The notes beneath the pieces are model-generated. The model saw nothing but the letters and a program-made list of their open reading frames with translations. It had not been told where the DNA came from and made no database searches. From JBFLXN01 sp040755715 [NCBI: Candidatus Edwardsbacteria bacterium] (lineage in GTDB: Bacteria; Edwardsbacteria; AC1; JBFLXN01), in assembly GCA_040755715.1 (NCBI GenBank), contig JBFLXN010000087.1:1-11006 (forward strand): a DNA stretch of 11,006 nucleotides. The letters run 5' to 3'. Shown in pieces: positions 1 through 5,523 of the stretch (position 1 is the stretch's first letter; each line of letters opens with the position of its first letter). Both the position numbers and the translations under genes were made by a program.

Positions 1-15
1 AGGGAGATAATCTTT

Positions 16-132
16 CTACAAACATATCGCTCCTCTGGAGCTAATATGAATAAAGCTCCGTAGGAGCAATCTGTTTGTAGTATTTCGCAAAAGCAATATG
101 TTTGTAGCTCCGTAGGAGCGACCTGTTTGTAG
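16..132. repeat. REP-like palindromic repeat cluster 1
   Basis: Four copies of a repeat of about 28 bp. Each has a small hairpin, GCTCCGTAGGAGC or a variant, followed by a tail close to GATATGTTTGTAG. The copies are 16-43 (minus orientation, hairpin CTCCAGAGGAG), 54-80 (plus), 81-107 (plus, hairpin half decayed to CGCAAAAGC) and 105-132 (plus). The same unit recurs near 6675-6856. The hairpin plus conserved tail resembles REP/RAYT-type elements, but no RAYT transposase is in the window. The bases from 133 to 306 hold no gene or repeat that I can recognise. Confidence 0.8.
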
Positions 133-306
133 TAGTAGAGATTGAATATCTGTTTCTTGCATTTTATTTAAACCTATTTCACAGGTCAAAATATTTTTAA
201 AATCCCTTGCCCAGCAAAAAGGAATTGAAAGAAATCTTTTAATCAAAAAGTTCATCAAAAACATTCTTTATTCAAAAGAGCAAATGCAAATAAACCTTTA
301 TTATTT

Positions 307-373
307 ACCCCGTGAGATAGAAGACGATAGAAATAAGGGTCTATTGCATAATGAAAAAATTATCTCACGGGGT
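307..373. repeat. 13-bp perfect inverted repeat, 41-nt spacer
   Basis: ACCCCGTGAGATA at 307-319 is repeated as its exact reverse complement at 361-373. The 41-nt spacer has no open frame and no T run follows, so it is not a typical terminator. It could be a very small mobile element end pair or a structured RNA. The word ATTTACCCCGT also occurs at about 6769-6779 inside the insertion there, which favours a repeat-family origin. From 374 to 433 I see nothing. Confidence 0.6.
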
Positions 374-433
374 GAAGAGGATTTTGACGCTTTCAAAAAT
401 TAAAATATTCCTTCAGGGGTTGGGTCGGGTGGG

Positions 434-479
434 GAGAAAAAAGAAAAGGGGACTTCCGTTTCTCTTTCCGAAAATCCCC
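434..479 (-). terminator. Rho-independent terminator of the tRNA-Asn transcript
   Basis: Read on the minus strand, GGGGATTTTCG (479 to 469) pairs with CGGAAGTCCCC (458 to 448) in an 11-bp stem with two G-T pairs and a loop of about 10 nt. It is followed directly by TTTTCTTTTTTC (447 to 436). It begins 18 nt after the tRNA CCA end, so it most simply ends the tRNA-Asn precursor transcript. Confidence 0.8.
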
Positions 480-704
480 AATTCGTATTAATAAAACTGG
501 CTCCCCGGGTAGGACTCGAACCTACAGCCTTGCGGTTACAAGCACCCCTGAATTACTCCAGGGCTTGGACTATCTCACATCCCGCCAGATGACGGGACTC
601 AGGCGCTTCCCATCCCAAGATTATCGGAATAGTACTCCCTTGCGGGATAGTCTCTGCACCTTCCCCGACATAACGTCAGGGCTTGGCTCAGGATTGTCCC
701 CATC

Positions 705-1064
705 TTACATCGGGATTTCCCTGAATTCACCTGATTTTTCAACCACGATTGCTCGTGGAAGCTGCAACCCGGTATGCATCTCCCGATGACAATTGGCGCA
801 TAACATTAGGCATTTATCAAGTTCTTCCCTGACTTTTTTCCAGCCACGGGTATATCCTTTTTTAGATATGCCGAAGTCTTTTTTAGAAGAACTTGGATGA
901 TGGAATTCCATTGCTTCCATGCATCGATGGTAACCGCAGACTTGGCCTCTTCCGCCCTTGTATTTGATCGCCATCTGCCGAATCTTTTTTCTCCTCTTTC
1001 GGACAGCCTCAATCAAATATTGTCTCCGGTCACGATAGCGCCTCTTGTCAATCTTTGGACTCAT
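705..1064 (-). CDS. HNH homing endonuclease, intron-encoded
   Basis: A 119-aa protein encoded wholly inside the tRNA-Asn intron. The N-terminal third (residues 4-40) is very basic and may bind nucleic acid. The HNH zinc-finger core spans about 41-97: C43-x4-C48, then EFHH (53-56), an SSSKKDFGIS segment (58-67), W75, and KCLMLCANCHREMH (84-97), whose C89-x2-C92 completes a Cys4 zinc site. H55/H56, N91 and H93/H97 are candidate HNH residues. The family cuts DNA, and an enzyme in this position would be expected to cut intronless tRNA-Asn genes and spread the intron by repair. The start at 1064 is preceded by AAAGGTGG only one base upstream. The last 20 or so residues, after the final His, are encoded by ribozyme sequence (guide, P2, P3, P4, P5) and may be a translated readthrough of RNA structure. 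The reading frame looks intact. Confidence 0.9.
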   Translation of the reverse strand: MSPKIDKRRYRDRRQYLIEAVRKRRKKIRQMAIKYKGGRGQVCGYHRCMEAMEFHHPSSSKKDFGISKKGYTRGWKKVREELDKCLMLCANCHREMHTGLQLPRAIVVEKSGEFREIPM

Positions 1065-1065
1065 A

Positions 1066-1073
1066 CCACCTTT
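1066..1073 (-). promoter_or_regulatory. Shine-Dalgarno-like site at the very start of the intron
   Basis: The first eight intron bases, AAAGGTGG, resemble a ribosome binding site, with only one base (T) before the ATG at 1064. The spacing is shorter than the usual 5-9 nt, so initiation may be weak. Because the site begins at the splice junction, translation would have to use unspliced precursor or free intron RNA. Confidence 0.4.
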
Positions 1074-1119
1074 ACAGCCGCTTGCTCCACCATTGAGCTA
1101 CCGGGGAACCTTTAAACAA

Positions 1120-1148
1120 AATCTAAAATGCAAATATCAAAATCACAA
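1120..1148 (-). promoter_or_regulatory. Possible sigma70-type promoter of tRNA-Asn
   Basis: TTGTGA (1148-1143) and TAGATT (1125-1120) are separated by 17 bp. Each matches four of six consensus bases. The -10 box ends 12 nt before the first tRNA base, leaving a short leader. The sequence is AT-rich and resembles common intergenic repeat words, so this is only suggestive. Confidence 0.3.
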
Positions 1149-1150
1149 AT

Positions 1151-1237
1151 TAGTTCATAGTTCATAGTTTATTAAGGAGCAGCTAACCAATGAATTTTCA
1201 AATATACTATGAACGATGAACTACGAACTATGAACTA
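1151..1237. repeat. TTCATAGTTCATAG word repeat, inverted
   Basis: The left arm at 1151-1169 is a tandem run of TAGTTCATAG. The right arm (1219-1237) is its reverse complement with one mismatch in 19, preceded by another partial copy (1206-1218). It sits between the protease stop and the tRNA promoter region, and the hairpin could slow transcription from the protease side. No T run is present, so I call it a repeat and not a terminator. Confidence 0.7.
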
Positions 1238-1239
1238 TT

Positions 1240-3180
1240 TTACCTCACTACGGCAATTTTTTTGACTGAATGCCCCCAACCTGTATGTAAGAGCACAAAA
1301 TAAACACCACTTGCTACTTTTTTGCCATTTAGATTTTTCCCATTCCATGGAACTTTATAATCCCGACCTGGAATATATGTGCCCAAATCCTTTCGCCAGA
1401 CTAATTCTCCAGAAATAGTGAAGATATAAAGCGAAACCAGCGATTGATTTACTAGATTAAAGGGGATTACCAGCTCGTCATCTTTAAAATTATTTGGGTT
1501 ATCGGAGTTATCTTCAAGATTAGCTGGGTTAGGATACGGGTCAGCCAGTTCATCCTGATTAAATGGCGGAACCTCCGGAGTTTCATAATATAGGGCTTTT
1601 TTGAAGTCGGGAATTCCCCAACCTAAGATAGTGTCAGGACTATTAGATTGACTGGCAGTTTTAATAATTGCCTCCCGAACCTTCATATTGCTCCAAGATG
1701 GATGCGCCTCTAAGAGCAAGGCACAGGCACCGGCGACAATAGCAGTAGCACAAGATGTCCCAGCTCCATAGGTATATGCCGTGATGCTGTCTACTTTTAT
1801 CGTATAAGCTTGCCAGGCGGCACAAACTTCGGGCTTGGTCCTTCCATCTGCTGTTGGACCAGTAACACTGTAGGTGGAATTCCACTCATTGGTCCAGGGA
1901 TTCACCCCACCCACTGCAATGATGCTGTCTGCATCTGCCGGGGCGACAATATAAGTAACATTATAATATGGGTCATTTGGATGGTTTAAATCCGTCCGTT
2001 TGTTCCCCATGGCATTGATTACTAAAATCCCCTTAGAAGCGGCGAGGTCAGCCGCTTTAGTAGTGACCGCACTGTCTCCATTCATTGCAAGGGAGTCATA
2101 ATAAAATAGAGTGTCACCACCACTTGGGGAAGTAAAGAAGGCATGATAGCCTAAGGAACTGGAGATAATATCAGCGCCTAGTCTCTCTGCCGAATCAGCG
2201 GCTTCTACCCAATTATCTTCCTCAGCCGTTATGTCGTTGCCTTGATAAATTTCCGTCTTCATCAGCAAAAAATCAGCCCCGAAAGCCGAACCTATCAGAT
2301 TGCCCGGAGCATAGCCAGCGATTAGTGCAAGCATCTTGGTTCCATGGCTCGGTTGCTCAGGGTCCGTATCTTCCGGATCACTTCCAGGATTAGTCGGGTC
2401 CCAAGGGTTGTAGTAAGTCGTGGAGTCATTATTAATGAAATCCCACTGGTAGAGAATGTGATTCTTGGCATTTCGCAAAGCCTCGTGCACATAGCAATAG
2501 GGAGTTTCCACAATATTAAATCCTGTATCAAAGATGGCAATTAATACCCCTTTCCCGGTATAACCCATTTGATGTAAATCTGGCACCTTAATTTGGCTCA
2601 GTTGTGTTTCGGAATTACCGTATTGAAGTGTTTCTATAGTTCGAGGAGATTTTCTGGGAGGAAGCAATTTTTCCTCTTCAGACTCTCTCGGACAAATAAG
2701 GATTGCCACCGGTCTAATTTCCCTGACAAAAGGAAGTTTTTGAATTTCTGAGATTGACCCCACCGTCGTCTTCACACTGACTCCATTCAACCAAGGAGTG
2801 GGCACTAAGATTTTTGCTCCTTTTGATTTCAGTGTTTCTAAGTAGGGGGAGAAAACAGGTAAATCAGTGAAATCAACTACATTCTCCCACGACCTCAATT
2901 TTAATCGGCGATTGAGGCTTCTTTTCGTAAGTTGGTTTCTGACATTTTGTAATTCTCTTTCATAATTAGTTTTGGTAAAAATTCCTTTATCTGTAAAGAA
3001 TACCCAGAGTTTGACAGTATCCTGCGGATCCATTTGAGAAAAAAACTTCTGGAATTTTTCGTTAATCTTTGGTGAATTGCCAGGAGTCACTAAGATTCTT
3101 TCTATTTCTTCGGCTTGCACTATACTTTGAAAAAATATCAGAAAAATAATCGTCAGTAAAAAAAGTTTCCCTTTTTTCAT
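1240..3180 (-). CDS. Secreted subtilisin-like serine protease (S8) with FlgD-like C-terminal domain
   Basis: 646 aa. Residues 1-23 are a signal peptide (KKGK, hydrophobic core, VQA-EE cleavage). Residues about 50-160 look like an I9-type propeptide. The S8 catalytic domain spans about 205-530: Asp218 in AIFDTG, His279 in SHGTKM, oxyanion Asn393 in AMGN and Ser476 in GTSCATA, so the triad is complete. After a Pro/Asn/Asp-rich linker (about 533-568), residues 570-646 form a beta-rich domain with ISGELVW, PWNGKNLNGKKVASGVYF and a terminal KKIAVVR, typical of FlgD-like or type IX sorting domains. The protein should be exported and act outside the cell, cutting proteins; its substrate is unknown. 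A strong site, AAGGAGG, lies 4 nt before the ATG. It follows the PATAN gene by 18 nt, so it is probably the last gene of the accA operon. Confidence 0.93.
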   Translation of the reverse strand: MKKGKLFLLTIIFLIFFQSIVQAEEIERILVTPGNSPKINEKFQKFFSQMDPQDTVKLWVFFTDKGIFTKTNYERELQNVRNQLTKRSLNRRLKLRSWENVVDFTDLPVFSPYLETLKSKGAKILVPTPWLNGVSVKTTVGSISEIQKLPFVREIRPVAILICPRESEEEKLLPPRKSPRTIETLQYGNSETQLSQIKVPDLHQMGYTGKGVLIAIFDTGFNIVETPYCYVHEALRNAKNHILYQWDFINNDSTTYYNPWDPTNPGSDPEDTDPEQPSHGTKMLALIAGYAPGNLIGSAFGADFLLMKTEIYQGNDITAEEDNWVEAADSAERLGADIISSSLGYHAFFTSPSGGDTLFYYDSLAMNGDSAVTTKAADLAASKGILVINAMGNKRTDLNHPNDPYYNVTYIVAPADADSIIAVGGVNPWTNEWNSTYSVTGPTADGRTKPEVCAAWQAYTIKVDSITAYTYGAGTSCATAIVAGACALLLEAHPSWSNMKVREAIIKTASQSNSPDTILGWGIPDFKKALYYETPEVPPFNQDELADPYPNPANLEDNSDNPNNFKDDELVIPFNLVNQSLVSLYIFTISGELVWRKDLGTYIPGRDYKVPWNGKNLNGKKVASGVYFVLLHTGWGHSVKKIAVVR

Positions 3181-3198
3181 CTTTTCCTCCTTATTATT

Positions 3199-3855
3199 TT
3201 ATTTTTTCTTTCCGAACAGTCCACCAAGTAGTCCGCCTTTTTCCTTTTTTGCTTCTTCCACTACTATTTTTTTCTCAACTTTTGGTGGTTCAGTTTTTGA
3301 TTTCTCCACTGCTTTTGTGCCTACACTCTTAATTAATCCCGAAGAAAGGAGCCCATAAAGGACTTTACAGGTATCAAACTCAGAAATGCGACTCTCTTTA
3401 CAAATTTCATTGATTGACCTTGAGCCATCAACAAAGGTAAGAATTCTCCATTCCAGTGGTTGGAGTTGAATCTCGTCTGTTCCAATAGCGGGATTTTCTT
3501 CAATAGTCAGAATGACATCCATAGAGGGAATGAGTCTTTTCATATCTTCCCATTCATCAATTTGCCGGGCGGCTTCCAGGACAAGATGTTGAATGGGATG
3601 CTTCATTGTATGTTCAGTCGTCGTCTCATCAGGCTTAAAGACAAACTGACCGGTTCGCCAGCGCAAAATGCGATTAACCGCTTCATCGCCTGTCAAATGC
3701 TCTGAGAAAGCGTGCACTGCCATTCCTTCATTAAAATAGATAATCCCTGAATCAACTCCAGACTGAAGATGAAGTGCACCGGTTTTTTTTCCAAGGTGAA
3801 TTAGTTGTAGAATATCGGCTAAGTCAAAATCAGCCAGGCTTCCTTCAAGTCCCAT
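3199..3855 (-). CDS. PATAN-domain (DUF4388) protein
   Basis: 218 aa and no signal peptide, so cytoplasmic. The N-terminus (residues 1-110) matches the PATAN/DUF4388 pattern: LEGSLADFDLADILQLIHLG, then KKTGALHLQSG, GIIYFNEG and HAFSEHLTGDEAVNRILRWRTG. In other bacteria this domain occurs in two-component and gliding or motility proteins and is thought to mediate protein contacts. Residues about 132-180 look like a small winged-helix segment (WRILTFVDGSRSINEI, then LYGLLSSGLI), common after PATAN domains. The C-terminus is a charged linker ending in LLGGLFGKKK. It starts 5 nt after the accA stop with only a weak GGAA site, so translational coupling is likely. A signalling or scaffold role is inferred; the partner is not known. 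Confidence 0.85.
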   Translation of the reverse strand: MGLEGSLADFDLADILQLIHLGKKTGALHLQSGVDSGIIYFNEGMAVHAFSEHLTGDEAVNRILRWRTGQFVFKPDETTTEHTMKHPIQHLVLEAARQIDEWEDMKRLIPSMDVILTIEENPAIGTDEIQLQPLEWRILTFVDGSRSINEICKESRISEFDTCKVLYGLLSSGLIKSVGTKAVEKSKTEPPKVEKKIVVEEAKKEKGGLLGGLFGKKK

Positions 3856-3860
3856 AAGAT

Positions 3861-4826
3861 TTATTCCAATTCTTCAGAGAAGATACCTATTTGGGAAAAT
3901 TTCTCAATTCTTAATTTGATTAAATCTTCCGTAGGTATATCTTTTAGTTCATTTAATGCTTTAAGTATTTCAACTTTCAAAATATTAGCGGCTTCGGTGG
4001 GTTGACGATGTGCTCCACCTAATGGTTCGGGAACAATTTTGTCAATCACTTTTAGATGGTATAAGTCTTGAGCGGTTAGTTTTAGAGCTTGAGCGGCTTG
4101 TGGGGCTTTACTACTATCACGCCAGAGAATGGAAGCACAGCCTTCTGGTGAAATGACTGAATAAATAGCATTTTCCATCATCAAGATTCGGTCACCTACC
4201 GCAATTCCTAAAGCCCCCCCCGAACCGCCTTCACCAATTATACAGACCACAATAGGGACAGGTAGAATTGACATTTCTCTTAAGTTTCTGGCAATCGCTT
4301 CTGATTGTCCTCTTTCCTCAGCATCAATGCCACACCACGCTCCCGGTGTGTCAACCAGCGTGACAATCGGTCTTTTAAACTTGGTGGCCATTTGAAAGAG
4401 TCTTAAGGCCTTGCGATAGCCCTCTGGGCGAGCCATCCCCCAGTTTCTTTTAATCTTTTCTTTAGTATCTTTACCTTTTTGTTGCCCAACCACAATAATT
4501 GGTTGACCGTCAAGCCAGGCTAATCCTCCGACAATTGCCGCATCATCACCAAAAAGTCGGTCCCCGTGGAGTTCAAGGAAATCAGTCATCATCAGCTCAA
4601 TATAGTCAAGGGTGTAAGGACGCTTGGGATGTCTAGCGAGCAACACTCTTTGCCAGGGAGTAAGTTTGGAATAGATATCCCTTCTGAGTCTTTCGGCTTT
4701 CTTTTCCAGTCTGGAAATCTCCTCCCACATCTCCAGTTTTTCATCCGAGACAAGACTTTTTAATTCCTCAATTTTATGTTCTAATTCAGCTAATGGTTTT
4801 TCAAAATCTAAATAAGGTCCGTTCAT
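3861..4826 (-). CDS. accA: Acetyl-CoA carboxylase carboxyltransferase subunit alpha
   Basis: 321 aa, close to the 319 of E. coli AccA, so full length. With AccD it forms the carboxyltransferase that moves CO2 from carboxybiotin to acetyl-CoA, making malonyl-CoA for fatty acid synthesis in the cytoplasm. The N-terminal coiled region (5-55) is LEHKIEELKSLV-like. Then come the family signatures RHPKRPYTLDYI (66-77), ELHGDRLFGDD (85-95), GQQKGKDTKEKIKRNWGM (114-131), VDTPGAWCGIDAEERGQ (158-174), GEGGSGGALGIAVGD (198-212) and ISPEGCASILWRD (225-237). The GAWCGI stretch is usually GAYPGI, so two conserved positions differ. accD is not in the window. It is the first gene of a tight unit with the PATAN and protease genes. 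The start has a poor ribosome site, but the N-terminus aligns well with the family. Confidence 0.97.
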   Translation of the reverse strand: MNGPYLDFEKPLAELEHKIEELKSLVSDEKLEMWEEISRLEKKAERLRRDIYSKLTPWQRVLLARHPKRPYTLDYIELMMTDFLELHGDRLFGDDAAIVGGLAWLDGQPIIVVGQQKGKDTKEKIKRNWGMARPEGYRKALRLFQMATKFKRPIVTLVDTPGAWCGIDAEERGQSEAIARNLREMSILPVPIVVCIIGEGGSGGALGIAVGDRILMMENAIYSVISPEGCASILWRDSSKAPQAAQALKLTAQDLYHLKVIDKIVPEPLGGAHRQPTEAANILKVEILKALNELKDIPTEDLIKLRIEKFSQIGIFSEELE

Positions 4827-4868
4827 TTTCTTGGTTCCACCATTTTAGCACGAATAAACACGAAAGGT

Positions 4869-4946
4869 TTGAGTTTGTTGAGTTTATTGGGTTTATTGGG
4901 TTAAACTCAATAAACTGGGTCAACTCAACAAACCCAATAAACCCAA
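4869..4946. repeat. GTTTATTGGGTTTATTGGG word repeat, inverted
   Basis: Left part 4869-4902 repeats GAGTTTGTT, GAGTTTATT and GGGTTTATT. The right part (about 4904-4946) carries the reverse words AACTCAATAAA, CAACTCAACAAA and CCCAATAAACCCA. Together they can fold into a long imperfect hairpin. It fills the space between the gene at 4953-5507 and accA. Confidence 0.75.
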
Positions 4947-4952
4947 AATGTT

Positions 4953-5507
4953 TCATTTTGCAAAAATCATTACTCCAGCCGCAATGCCCACCGCATCAGC
5001 AACAAGGTCTTTTTTACTGAAACCTGTGGGCCTTCTTTTCCAATCGTACAATTCCTTAAGCAAGCCAGCCAGGGCTGTGCCACTGATTGATAAAAATCTT
5101 GTTTCTTTCTGACTGAAGTCACTTTCTCTATGAAGAAGATGATAAGAAAAACCTATAAGCGACAAAGAAACTATCAGATGCTTGAATTTATCTTGACCAA
5201 ACCAGGTATCTTTCTTTTGAGAGAAGACCTGAGAATCTACGGGACAAGATGCGCCACTCTGTTGCTGGCCAAAAAGCAAAACCGGCCAAAAGATGAAAAG
5301 GATAAATATACCGATGCAAACAGACGCCGTCGTCCCAAACCGGACTATGGCGTCGGACGATTTAAGTCGCCGAAGGCGAACCTCGCCTCTGGCGGGCAGA
5401 CTTACCCCGGTATCCCGACCTTTGTCGGAACGCTTTCTGACAGGGTTCGTACAGATATTTATTATCCGTTTGCATCCGTCGCCATTCGTTTGAATTTGCC
5501 TATACAT
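4953..5507 (-). CDS. DUF2279-like membrane or periplasmic protein
   Basis: 184 aa as called, but only the C-terminal 85 residues are recognisable: TWFGQDKFKHLIVSLSLIGF (101-120), then ISGTALAGLLKELYDWKRR (141-159), FSKKDLVADAVGIAAGVMI (163-181). This pattern of DKFKH, KElyD and kDLvaDavG is what I recall of DUF2279/YfiM-type lipoproteins or small membrane proteins. No enzymatic role is known to me. A hydrophobic segment at 63-80 followed by GQQQSGASC could be a signal or lipoprotein peptide. The first 55 residues (arginine-rich, SLPARGEVRLRRLKSSD) read through short palindromes at 5362-5400 and look like translated repeat DNA. No alternative ATG lies between, so the true start is uncertain. 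It begins 16 nt after the PorV-like gene stop. Confidence 0.65.
   Translation of the reverse strand: MYRQIQTNGDGCKRIINICTNPVRKRSDKGRDTGVSLPARGEVRLRRLKSSDAIVRFGTTASVCIGIFILFIFWPVLLFGQQQSGASCPVDSQVFSQKKDTWFGQDKFKHLIVSLSLIGFSYHLLHRESDFSQKETRFLSISGTALAGLLKELYDWKRRPTGFSKKDLVADAVGIAAGVMIFAK
5362..5400. repeat. Two short palindromes inside the DUF2279-like reading frame
   Basis: TCGCCGAAGGCGA (5367-5379) is a perfect 5-bp stem with a 3-nt loop. CTCGCCTCTGGCGGGCAG (5382-5399) is an imperfect GCC/GGC palindrome related to the CCCGCC family elsewhere in the window. Both lie within the arginine-rich N-terminal extension of the gene at 4953-5507, supporting a repeat origin for that extension. Confidence 0.5.
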
Positions 5508-5523
5508 TCTTTCAAATCCTATG

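Larger units (their letters stand above)
539..1073 (-). ncRNA. Group I self-splicing intron in tRNA-Asn
   Basis: The intron is 535 nt. It follows U35 of the tRNA and ends with G at 539 (omega G), as group I introns do. Pairings seen on the minus strand: P1, exon GGCTGT (1079-1074) with guide GCAGCT (765-760), including the U-G splice-site wobble; P10, GGTT (769-766) with AACC of the 3' exon; P2, CCACGA/TCGTGG with GCAA loop (758-743); P3, TCAGGTG (734-728) with CGCCTGA (605-599); P4, TTCAGG (725-720) with CCTGAG (692-687); P5, TCCC (715-712) with GGGA (700-697); a stem 681-663 in the P6 region; P7, GACTAT (652-647) with ATAGTC (573-568); P8 at 596-581; P9, CCCTGGA/TTCAGGG with GTAA loop (563-546). 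The motifs CAATCCTGAGCCAAG and GGTGCAGAGACT match conserved core sequence of tRNA group I introns as I remember them. Two extra hairpins lie between P7 and P3, as in IA-subgroup introns. It carries an HNH gene. Confidence 0.93.
498..1107 (-). tRNA. tRNA-Asn(GUU), interrupted by a group I intron
   Basis: The 5' exon is 1107-1074 and the 3' exon is 538-498, including an encoded CCA at 500-498. Joined, they give a 75-nt class I tRNA. The acceptor TCCCCGG pairs with CCGGGGA (7 of 7), then come U8 A9 and a D arm GCTC/GAGC. The anticodon stem GCGG pairs with CCGC, with an A-A mismatch at 27-43. The variable loop has 5 nt, and the T arm GTAGG/CCTAC encloses TTCGAGT. The anticodon loop becomes CTGTTAA, so the anticodon is GUU, formed only by joining U35 to U36. 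U1-A72 and discriminator G73 are as in bacterial tRNA-Asn, and G73 is a known Asn identity element. No other tRNA lies nearby. A terminator follows at 479-434 and a weak promoter precedes it. The 535-nt intron must be removed for a working tRNA. I first considered Thr(UGU), but the exon boundaries and G73 fit Asn better. Confidence 0.93.

Noticed and set aside
16-132. Possible CRISPR array
   Set aside because: Units are adjoining or overlapping, in both orientations, without unique spacers of constant length.
16-264. Minus-strand open frame of 82 codons
   Set aside because: It translates straight through the REP-like repeats, has no ribosome site and shows no recognisable protein pattern.
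498-1107. Reading the split tRNA as Thr(UGU) or Tyr(GUA)
   Set aside because: Thr would need the intron to start after U33 and end in a base other than G, and would have the wrong discriminator (G73). Tyr needs a long variable arm, absent here. Asn(GUU) fits splice chemistry and identity bases.
565-1115. Plus-strand open frames over the tRNA intron, and a second minus-strand frame at 806-1012
   Set aside because: They are shadows of the ribozyme and the HNH gene; only the 705-1064 frame has domain motifs.
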